Origin: Nitrospinae bacterium RIFCSPLOWO2_12_39_16 | GTDB taxonomy: Bacteria > Nitrospinota > Nitrospinia > UBA9942 | DNA length: 6,049 nt | Reading direction: 5' to 3' | NCBI GenBank assembly: GCA_001805005.1 | Contig: MHDO01000101.1 | Span: 1 to 6,049 of the forward strand | Shown: positions 1 through 5,032 of the stretch, piece after piece | Numbering within the stretch: the stretch's first letter is position 1 | Layout of the letters: every line of letters begins with the position of its first letter | The notes under the pieces: model-generated | The model's database searches: none | The model's input: the letters and a program-made list of their open reading frames with translations, nothing else | What the model was told of the DNA's origin: nothing | Translations under genes and position numbers: made by a program

Positions 1-884
1 AATTCCTTTTTGTCTTCCTGATTTGGATAATCAAGAAGAAGTGCCTTATAGTATTTACTCTCACCCCTGCCTGATTTTTTGATGATTTTATATTTCCCCT
101 CAGGTGTAGCGTCATCTCCTGAAAACAGCTTGTCTCTGTATCCATACCTGCCAAATCCTATATTAAAGGTTTGCAATATCTTGCCATTTTTGTATAAAGT
201 CAAAGTTCGTTCAGCCTTATCAACTACAATTGCAGCCATCTTCTTTCTTTTTGATTCATCAATAGTTTCTCTAACAAAATTTCTCCATTTATTTATTGTA
301 TCATTTTGAGAATATCGTCTAAGGGTTGGAGTTACTAATTTTTCAGCCTCGTTTAAAAGGGCTGCGGCATTCTCTACTTTCTCCATTGCCGAATCATACC
401 TATTGCTGTTAATGGATGCCTTCGCCTCGCTTATTGCAATGCCTCCTTTTGTAAGGAGTTTTCTTGTAGAAGCCCCGACATTTACCTTTAATGTTAATTC
501 ATTTATAATTCTTGCCTTGTCCTCCAGCCTTTTAATTTTATCAGAGATTTTTTCTTTCCTTTTGCTTTTATCCTCGTTAATGGTGATTAGAAGCCTTTTC
601 CCATCACCAATAATATCTCCTATATTTTTCTGGATTGGTTCATAATTTCTGAATATGGAAAATTTTGATTCCTCTTGAATAATTTTATCCTTCAATACTC
701 TTAAATTTACCTTAAACTTATTATATTCGCCGGGGGCATATTTTACCGCATCTATTTTGTGGAGTTCAAAGTCAATATTTTCTAACAAGTTAATTTCAGG
801 TGGTGGCGGGGATGAACTGCAGGCTGAAAAAAAGAGGATTGCAAATGGGAGAGCTATTGCCCTCCCATAATTTAAAAATCTCAT
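1..884 (-). CDS. L,D-transpeptidase (YkuD) lipoprotein with N-terminal helical domain, 3' end beyond window
   Basis: The frame is open from ATG at 882-884 to the left edge, giving 294 complete codons with no stop. Residues 1-22 form a lipoprotein signal ending in F-S-A-C22, followed by a Ser/Pro linker. Residues about 36-210 are charged and helical. From about residue 217 the sequence fits the start of a YkuD domain: AAIVVDKAERTLTLYKNG, an IGFG stretch near 242-245, and TPEGKYKI at 260-267. The catalytic His/Ser-Gly-Cys region would lie past the edge and is not seen. Family members make 3-3 crosslinks in peptidoglycan or attach lipoproteins to it, acting in the periplasm; here an outer-membrane or inner-membrane anchor is expected. 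The start is one base after the stop of the upstream lipoprotein gene (TAA-A-ATG) and lacks a clear Shine-Dalgarno, so translation is probably coupled. The helical region resembles the neighbouring lipoprotein. The family is secure; the substrate is inferred. Confidence 0.88.
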   Translation of the reverse strand, partial: MRFLNYGRAIALPFAILFFSACSSSPPPPEINLLENIDFELHKIDAVKYAPGEYNKFKVNLRVLKDKIIQEESKFSIFRNYEPIQKNIGDIIGDGKRLLITINEDKSKRKEKISDKIKRLEDKARIINELTLKVNVGASTRKLLTKGGIAISEAKASINSNRYDSAMEKVENAAALLNEAEKLVTPTLRRYSQNDTINKWRNFVRETIDESKRKKMAAIVVDKAERTLTLYKNGKILQTFNIGFGRYGYRDKLFSGDDATPEGKYKIIKKSGRGESKYYKALLLDYPNQEDKKE

Positions 885-885
885 T

Positions 886-1521
886 TTATTTCTTGCTCTT
901 CTTTTTTCCCTTTGCCTTTTTTGCTGCTTCAACCTTCTCTATTGCCTGTTGAACCTGGCTTGAAACTGCATCTGCCTTCTCTTTTATTGATTTTGCCTTA
1001 CTGACTGCACCCTCATAGTCTTCACCATCAATTGACTTCTGGACATCCGGGAGGGAATCCTCTAAGCCTTTTACATCACCTGTCATTGCCTCTATATCTG
1101 ACTTAGACTCCTTTCCTTTAGGTGCCTTTTCCAGCATTGCCTTTGCATTGGCGATTGCACCATTTGCCTCTTCCATAGAGGCTATGGCATTCCTCTTCGC
1201 CTCTTCCTTCTTTGCAGCAGTATCTGTCTTTAACTTTTCCGCACTCCCCTTAACAGATGCAAGTAATTCCTTTGCCTTGTCATATTTCCTGAATAATGGA
1301 AATTTGCCATCCTGCACCTTTACCTCATCCATTGCAGCGGAGAGTTCGTCACTTACCTTCTTTGCACCATCAGAGAGATATTTTTCTGCACCGGCAGACT
1401 TGGCAGATTCTACAGCACTATTTGCTGCATCAATATCCTCAGTTGGCGGTTTTGCACACCCTGCCATAAAAACTACAGCAATCAATAAACAGCCTAAAAA
1501 TAATCTTGCAACCTTACTCAT
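886..1521 (-). CDS. Alanine/lysine-rich helical lipoprotein (DUF4398-like), Lys-rich C-terminus
   Basis: A 211-residue protein with a signal peptide and lipobox (M-A-G-C22), so it should be lipidated at Cys22. The mature part is almost wholly Ala/Lys/Glu/Asp-rich helix, probably antiparallel bundles or coiled coil, and ends in a Lys-rich tail (GKKKSKK at 205-211). Residues 47-97 align without gaps to residues 48-98 of the L,D-transpeptidase encoded just downstream, sharing a K-F-x-(I/L)-F-R-x-Y motif (73-80 here). The pattern around 40-90 also recalls DUF4398-type periplasmic proteins, but I cannot confirm that family from memory. AGGAG at 1532-1536 lies 10 nt before the ATG. A strong terminator hairpin lies directly upstream of that site, so the gene is probably read by partial readthrough from the small lipoprotein gene. 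No enzymatic motif is visible. A structural role or a peptidoglycan-tethered role is an inference from its neighbour and tail. Confidence 0.85.
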   Translation of the reverse strand: MSKVARLFLGCLLIAVVFMAGCAKPPTEDIDAANSAVESAKSAGAEKYLSDGAKKVSDELSAAMDEVKVQDGKFPLFRKYDKAKELLASVKGSAEKLKTDTAAKKEEAKRNAIASMEEANGAIANAKAMLEKAPKGKESKSDIEAMTGDVKGLEDSLPDVQKSIDGEDYEGAVSKAKSIKEKADAVSSQVQQAIEKVEAAKKAKGKKKSKK

Positions 1522-1539
1522 TTTTCAAAATCTCCTTTC

Positions 1540-1580
1540 AAAAAAAGAAACGAGGCAGTTTTGATAAAGCTGCCTCGTTT
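1540..1580 (-). terminator. Intrinsic terminator between the two lipoprotein genes
   Basis: On the minus strand AAACGAGGCAG (1580-1570) pairs perfectly with CTGCCTCGTTT (1558-1548). This gives an 11-bp stem with an 11-nt loop, followed by C and seven T (1546-1540). It begins 11 bases past the stop of the small lipoprotein gene. The T-tract runs straight into the Shine-Dalgarno of the next gene (1532-1536), leaving no room for a separate promoter between them. The likely effect is high expression of the small lipoprotein and reduced readthrough into the second lipoprotein and the transpeptidase. Confidence 0.88.
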
Positions 1581-1591
1581 TATAAAAAATA

Positions 1592-1891
1592 TTATTTCTT
1601 CTTTTTCCCTTTTGATGCCTTTGCCTCTTCCAACTGCTTCGCCAGTTCTGTCACCTTTGCAGTCAGCTCATCCCTCTCTCTTGTCAGCCCTTCTACCTGA
1701 GATTTTAAAGCAGAGCTTTCTGTAGTCATCTCTTTTATCCTGCTTTCAAGGTTAGCCTTCTCAACATGGAGAGAATCCACATGTCCCTTTAAAGCGGCAT
1801 TCTCCTCCTGAAGCTGTTTGGATTGGCAGCCTGAAATTAACGGAATTGCAACAAATGTTAATAATAATATGACGATTGCCAATCTTCTCAT
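1592..1891 (-). CDS. Small coiled-coil, Lpp-like lipoprotein with Lys-rich C-terminus
   Basis: A 99-residue lipoprotein. The signal peptide (Arg2-Arg3, hydrophobic 4-19) ends in the lipobox I-S-G-C22, leaving about 78 mature residues. From Leu27 a leucine falls at nearly every seventh position (27, 34, 41, 48, Met55, 62, 69, 76, 83). Val or Ile falls at 38, 52, 66 and 80, giving a 14-residue repeat and a single uninterrupted coiled coil. The protein ends in KGKKKK. This is the plan of Braun's lipoprotein Lpp (lipid anchor, coiled-coil rod, C-terminal Lys), although there is no clear sequence homology and the rod is longer than the 58-residue mature E. coli Lpp. The ribosome site GAAAGGAGGTG just upstream is very strong, and a strong terminator follows, as expected for an abundant product. 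A lipoprotein called for an L,D-transpeptidase lies two genes downstream. A rod linking membrane and wall is my inference; a generic coiled-coil lipoprotein is the safe call. Confidence 0.85.
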   Translation of the reverse strand: MRRLAIVILLLTFVAIPLISGCQSKQLQEENAALKGHVDSLHVEKANLESRIKEMTTESSALKSQVEGLTRERDELTAKVTELAKQLEEAKASKGKKKK

Positions 1892-1955
1892 TGTTTACAC
1901 CTCCTTTCAATTTAACTTATCCTTCCATCATAAAAAATTAAAATATTGCATAGGC

Positions 1956-2261
1956 TTAAGCAGTTGTTGTTCCGGATGCAGCCCCACCTGATAAAATAGT
2001 ATTTTTTAATTCCTTGCCAGGCTTAAACTTTGGAACCTTCTTTGCTGGTATATCTATTGCTTCACCTGTTAATGGATTCCTCCCCTTTCTCCCCGCCCTG
2101 CTTGTTACTGAAAATGTCCCAAAACCAGATAGTGTTACATTATCCCCTTTTAAAAGAGATTCGGTAACCTTTGATAAGAAACAATCCAATACCCTCTCTG
2201 CTGATGCCTTTGAGATATCACCTGCCTCAGCCATTGCTACAACCAAATCGCTTTTGTTCAT
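1956..2261 (-). CDS. hup: HU/IHF-family DNA-binding protein
   Basis: A 101-residue nucleoid protein. The N-terminal helices start with MNKSDLVVAMAE and lead into the family signature GFGTFSVTSRAGRKGRNP at 47-63. Pro63 of the R-N-P tip is the residue that intercalates into DNA in this family. The arm and last helix follow (VPKFKPGKELKN, 76-87). HU proteins act as dimers that bend and compact DNA and assist replication, recombination and transcription. The protein has roughly ten extra residues after the usual end of about 90 (Gly/Ala/Thr-rich), probably a flexible tail. Overall it looks more like HU than IHF, but that split is not certain from sequence. GGAGG (2267-2271) lies 5 nt before the ATG, inside the 13-nt gap after the ligase gene, so the two are almost certainly cotranscribed. 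The link may be only transcriptional, since HU has no evident role with the ligase. Confidence 0.95.
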   Translation of the reverse strand: MNKSDLVVAMAEAGDISKASAERVLDCFLSKVTESLLKGDNVTLSGFGTFSVTSRAGRKGRNPLTGEAIDIPAKKVPKFKPGKELKNTILSGGAASGTTTA

Positions 2262-2274
2262 TTTAACCTCCGAT

Positions 2275-3276
2275 TTATAAATTATATCTCTTTCTTGCTA
2301 TATTCAATACACTCAATATCATTTCATTGTAGCTCATCCCTGCCGTCCTTGCTGCCTTTGGGAAACAGGAGTTATCTTCAGGTTTTGGCAAGACTCCTGG
2401 CAAGGGGTTAAGCTCAAGTATATTTGGTTCATTATCTGAATCAAGTCTTATATCAATCCTGCACCAATCCCTGCATCTGAGGGATTTATAAGCCTTTAAT
2501 GCCGCCTCCTCAATATTATCTCTTAGTTTATCATCAATGTCTGCCGGGCATTGAAATATATCAATGGGATTTTTTGAATTATCCCATATCCACTTAGCCT
2601 CATAAGAATATATGTGGTTAATATCTCTCGGAAGATTATCAAATTTTATCTCAACAATCGGCAGAACCCTTGTGTCCCCATTATTTCCCATCACTGCCAC
2701 TGTAAACTCTCTCCCGTTTAGATACTCCTCAACAAGTGCAGGCTGATGATACTGAACTATTATTTTCTCTACCTTCTTTTTTAATTCAGAAGGTGAAAAT
2801 ACCAGGGCATCATTTTTTACCCCCTTACTTGAACCCTCATGGAGGGGCTTAACAATAAGAGGAAAAATTTTTAATTTTATCCGCTCTGAGATAGATGATA
2901 CTACCTGAAAGCGTGGAGTTGAAACTTTGTAAAAAGATAATATCTCTTTGGCTCTCCCTTTGTCAAGACATAAAGATAGGGTCATGGGGTCTGAGCCTGT
3001 ATATGGAATTCCAAGCATTTCCAGCATTGCAGGGACATGTGATTCCCTGTTTGGCCCATCCCGCCCTTCTGCAATGTTAAAAACAATATCAGGCTTTGAG
3101 CCTTTCAAATTCTCTACTACATTTTCATCTGCCTCAAGGGGCACAACATCGTGTTGTGCAGAAAGGGCAGACCTGACCGCATCAATTGTCTCTTCTGTAT
3201 CCCACTCAGCATCCCAGTCATTTGTGAGCCCGTCTTTAACGCCCTTCTTTAAATTATAAGTTAGACCTACCCGCAT
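2275..3276 (-). CDS. D-alanine-D-alanine ligase-like ATP-grasp ligase (divergent paralogue)
   Basis: A 333-residue protein with the Ddl fold order. The N-terminal domain covers about 1-105 (DIVFNIAEGRDGPNRES 63-79, GIPYTGSDP 89-97, LDK 104-106). The ATP-grasp domain follows with the glycine loop HEGSSKGV 146-153, VEEYLNGREF 182-191, R-I-D 273-275 and metal-binding E288/N290 in ELNPLPG. Such enzymes use ATP to activate a carboxylate and join it to an amine. It differs from cell-wall Ddl: the N-terminal Gly-Gly-x-Ser-x-Glu start that supplies the D-Ala1-binding Glu is absent, and the substrate-loop Tyr of the A-K-Y motif (Tyr216 of E. coli DdlB) is Trp here (AKW, 227-229). The substrate is therefore probably not, or not only, D-alanine. 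It lies downstream of kamA across a repeat and 13 nt before hup. A housekeeping Ddl is probably elsewhere in the genome. The start is supported by GGGGAG 3 nt upstream, a short spacing. Confidence 0.85.
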   Translation of the reverse strand: MRVGLTYNLKKGVKDGLTNDWDAEWDTEETIDAVRSALSAQHDVVPLEADENVVENLKGSKPDIVFNIAEGRDGPNRESHVPAMLEMLGIPYTGSDPMTLSLCLDKGRAKEILSFYKVSTPRFQVVSSISERIKLKIFPLIVKPLHEGSSKGVKNDALVFSPSELKKKVEKIIVQYHQPALVEEYLNGREFTVAVMGNNGDTRVLPIVEIKFDNLPRDINHIYSYEAKWIWDNSKNPIDIFQCPADIDDKLRDNIEEAALKAYKSLRCRDWCRIDIRLDSDNEPNILELNPLPGVLPKPEDNSCFPKAARTAGMSYNEMILSVLNIARKRYNL

Positions 3277-3308
3277 AACTCCCCTTTAGAATAAAAAGCA
3301 AGAAATTT

Positions 3309-3454
3309 AACCACAGATTTCACAGATTTAAAAAATTAATAAGGAAGCCATGAAACCATGAATATTTTTTTAATTGCTTTTCCCCTCCCTGTCTTCCTGG
3401 TTTCCTAATAAATAAAAGCTTTAAAATCTGTGTTAATCTGTGTAATCTGTGGTT
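3309..3454. repeat. Intergenic repeat A with CACAGATT inverted arms
   Basis: The gap between kamA and the ligase gene is bounded by an 11-bp perfect inverted repeat, AACCACAGATT at 3309-3319 and AATCTGTGGTT at 3444-3454. Each arm is made of short tandem units of about 10 bp: two CACAGATT units on the left and three AATCTGTG units at 3425, 3435 and 3444 on the right. The core holds purine-rich GGAAGCCATGAAACCATG on one side and TCTTCCTGGTTTCCT on the other, again roughly self-complementary. No ORF is credible inside it. It resembles elements at 4889-5022 and 5671-5756. The outer arm starts 16 bases past the kamA stop. A REP/MITE-like element or a transcript-end structure are both possible. Confidence 0.7.
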
Positions 3455-3470
3455 TCATTAAGTTTTTGTT

Positions 3471-4730
3471 CTATGAATCAAATAGCTTAAATTGTTTAAC
3501 CCTGTCAATTTGCTTAAGCTGTTTTGCTGATTCATAATATTCAAATATCTTCCCTTCATAGTTTCTTAGAGTTACCCTTCCGTCAGCCTGGGATATAAGA
3601 TACACAGGTGATACAGGTATCTTGCCGCCGCCGCCAGGTGCATCAATAACAAATGTAGGGACTGCATAACCTGTGGTATGCCCCCTCAGTTTCTCCATTA
3701 TATTAATACCGGCTGTGACAGGTGTCCTAAAATGCCCTGTCCCTACAGCAGGATCGCATTGATATATATAATATGGTCTCACCCTAATCTTGAGTAGTTC
3801 ATGCATAAGTTTTTTCATAATATGGGGCTTGTCATTTATACCCTGAAGGAGGACTGTCTGGCTTCCAAGCGGTATTCCTCCATCTGCAAGGATTCCGCAT
3901 GCCCTTTTTACATCTTTTGTAATCTCCTTTGGATGTGAAAAATGAATACTCATCCAGATTGGGTGATATTTTTTCAACATCTCTACAAATAATGTATTTA
4001 TTCTCTGTGGCAGAGTTACAGGGACACGGGTTCCGAGCCTTATTATTTCAATATTTGATATCTTCCTCAAATTAGAAAGTATATCTTCAAGTATCTCTTC
4101 CTTTAATAGTAAAGGGTCTCCGCCCGATATCAATACATCCCGTATCTTCTTATTTGTTTTTAGATAGGAATATACATCTTCAAGCCTGCCCCTTGATATG
4201 ACATTCTCTTCAGCCCCAACCATCCTCCTTCTTGTGCAATACCTGCAATACATTGCACACTGATCTGTAACTATGAGGAGCGCCCTGTCGGGGTATCTGT
4301 GGATAAGTCCCGGAACAGGAGAGTGATTATCCTCTTCGCATGGGTCAACCATGTCATGGGGTAATTTATAAGACTCCTCTATTCTTGGGACTGCCTGACG
4401 GCGGATGGGACAATCAGGATTGTAAGGGTCTATTAGTGAAGCGAAGTAAGGGGTTATTGCCATTGCAAGCCTTCCACCCGAAGCCAGAACGCCTTCTCTT
4501 TCTTTTGGAGTTACCTCTATAACCTCTTCCAATTGCTCAAGTGTGGTGATTCTGTTTTTTAATTGCCATCGCCAATCATTCCATAATTCCTTTGGAACAG
4601 ACTTTAATATTTTTTCTTTTTTAATTGTATCGCTACAGATAAATCTTGCGAGGTTTTCTGATGATGTGGGAGTAATGAGATTTAAAATACTGCTGGGAGG
4701 CTCTTCAAAACTACATTCTGACGATTCCAT
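3471..4730 (-). CDS. kamA: L-lysine 2,3-aminomutase (radical SAM, PLP)
   Basis: A 419-residue enzyme, close to the 416 of Clostridium subterminale KamA. The N-terminal region has the family pattern NDWRWQLKNRI (51-61). The radical-SAM cluster cysteines are C158, C162 and C165 (C-x3-C-x2-C), and the SAM-binding S-G-G-D-P-L motif is at 202-207. The PLP-binding lysine is K370 in APGGGGK. The two aspartates that bind the lysine side-chain amine are kept (D326 in Y-Q-C-D and D363 in V-I-D-A-P), whereas glutamate 2,3-aminomutases replace them, so the substrate should be L-lysine and the product L-beta-lysine. The C-terminal domain is complete, unlike the shorter EpmB. No AblB acetyltransferase is beside it. 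AGGAG (4744-4748) lies 13 nt before the ATG, slightly long. A good promoter lies about 108 bases upstream. The stop is TAG. Confidence in family is very high; the physiological role of beta-lysine here is open. Confidence 0.96.
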   Translation of the reverse strand: MESSECSFEEPPSSILNLITPTSSENLARFICSDTIKKEKILKSVPKELWNDWRWQLKNRITTLEQLEEVIEVTPKEREGVLASGGRLAMAITPYFASLIDPYNPDCPIRRQAVPRIEESYKLPHDMVDPCEEDNHSPVPGLIHRYPDRALLIVTDQCAMYCRYCTRRRMVGAEENVISRGRLEDVYSYLKTNKKIRDVLISGGDPLLLKEEILEDILSNLRKISNIEIIRLGTRVPVTLPQRINTLFVEMLKKYHPIWMSIHFSHPKEITKDVKRACGILADGGIPLGSQTVLLQGINDKPHIMKKLMHELLKIRVRPYYIYQCDPAVGTGHFRTPVTAGINIMEKLRGHTTGYAVPTFVIDAPGGGGKIPVSPVYLISQADGRVTLRNYEGKIFEYYESAKQLKQIDRVKQFKLFDS

Positions 4731-4754
4731 AATTAATAAATTTCTCCTTTTAAA

Positions 4755-4811
4755 AGTGTTAGTTTTTAGTGTCAGTGAAGGAAGTTATTACTAACACTAA
4801 TCACTGACACT
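4755..4811 (-). promoter_or_regulatory. kamA leader with alternative hairpins
   Basis: Between the predicted transcription start (about 4830) and the ribosome site (4744-4748) lie four related arms. AGTGTCAGTGA (minus, 4811-4801) is a perfect 11-bp match to TCACTGACACT (4778-4768). AGTGTTAGT (4798-4790) is a perfect 9-bp match to ACTAACACT (4763-4755). These two helices cross, so both cannot form fully. A third, nested fold pairs the outer arms with one mismatch and the inner arms with one G-U pair. The last arm ends 6 bases before AGGAG. The structure could tune translation or early termination, or it could simply be a degraded repeat, since CACTGA/CACAG units recur in the neighbouring elements. 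Confidence 0.5.
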
Positions 4812-4837
4812 GACACAGCATTTTGAGTTTATGCAAA

Positions 4838-4866
4838 AATATAACCACAATATATTGTGATGTCAA
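4838..4866 (-). promoter_or_regulatory. Sigma-70-type promoter of kamA
   Basis: On the minus strand TTGACA (4866-4861) is a perfect -35, followed by exactly 17 nt and TATATT (4843-4838), a 5/6 match to the -10 consensus. The expected start is near 4830-4832, giving a leader of about 100 nt. It faces kamA and lies 23 bases beyond the repeat/terminator that follows lepB, so kamA appears to start a new transcription unit. The spacer carries a perfect palindrome, described separately. Confidence 0.75.
4846..4859. promoter_or_regulatory. Palindromic operator in kamA promoter spacer, NrdR-box-like
   Basis: CACAATATATTGTG is a perfect 14-bp palindrome sitting wholly between the -35 and -10 hexamers, where a bound protein would block RNA polymerase. 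It fits the central 14 bases of the NrdR box as I remember it (CACWATATATWGTG). The outer bases of the 16-bp box do not match, and I see no second box about 31 bp away, the usual NrdR arrangement. Another dimeric repressor is equally possible. Confidence 0.5.
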
Positions 4867-4888
4867 GAAAAAATTTAAAAACGAAATT

Positions 4889-5022
4889 GCCACAGACTCT
4901 CACTGACAACATCAAAAAAACAAGAAGTTAAGAAGCTATGAAGATGAGAAGATAAGAATTCTCAACCCTTTAACTTCTTATTTTCTTATCTTCTGTTTTT
5001 TTAGTCTGTGTAAGTCGGTGGC
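4889..5022. repeat. Intergenic repeat B with CACAGA/CACTGA inverted arms
   Basis: The arm GCCACAGACTCTCACTGAC (4889-4907) is an imperfect inverted match to AGTCTGTGTAAGTCGGTGGC (5003-5022). The right arm is identical in 19 of 20 bases to the right arm of the element at 5671-5756. The core is purine-rich on the left (GAAGTTAAGAAG theme) and pyrimidine-rich on the right. The outer arm starts 11 bases past the lepB stop. No ORF is credible here. The rest of the 4731-5032 gap is the kamA promoter and leader. Confidence 0.7.
4914..5002. terminator. Probable bidirectional terminator after lepB
   Basis: The core of the repeat has two stems with T-tracts on both sides. Reading minus (the lepB direction), AAGAAGTTAA (4979-4970) pairs with TTAACTTCTT (4931-4922), followed by G and seven T (4920-4914). 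Reading plus, AGAAGATAAGAA (4947-4958) pairs with TTCTTATCTTCT (4983-4994), followed by G and seven T (4996-5002). The minus-strand stem is AT-rich with a long loop, so efficiency is uncertain; the inner stem can nest inside a larger fold. Confidence 0.45.
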
Positions 5023-5032
5023 TAAATATATT

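Noticed and set aside
79..645. Two plus-strand reading frames (79-309 and 403-645)
   Set aside because: They lie antisense to the transpeptidase lipoprotein gene, which has a clear lipobox and YkuD motifs. Their translations are low-complexity hydrophobic, with no ribosome site or family likeness.
1148..1700. Plus-strand frames opposite the lipoprotein genes
   Set aside because: They are mirror images of Lys/Ala/Glu-rich helical genes, which give long Phe/Ser/Ala-rich antisense frames. They also run across the terminator hairpin.
1921..1960. Promoter for the small lipoprotein gene (TATGAT, minus strand, 1932-1927)
   Set aside because: The -10 is good, but no acceptable -35 lies 16-18 nt upstream. 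Cotranscription from the HU gene is as likely, so it is not listed as a feature.
3309..3454. Short CRISPR-like array of CACAGATT units
   Set aside because: Units are 8-10 bp with almost no spacer, the arms are inverted relative to each other, and there are no cas genes.
3471..4730. EpmB (EF-P-modifying aminomutase) or glutamate 2,3-aminomutase
   Set aside because: At 419 residues it has the full C-terminal domain that EpmB lacks, and it keeps both Asp residues that glutamate aminomutases replace.
4755..4811. Lysine riboswitch upstream of kamA
   Set aside because: The leader is only about 100 nt, and I cannot recognise the long multi-helix lysine aptamer; only short repeat-derived helices are seen.
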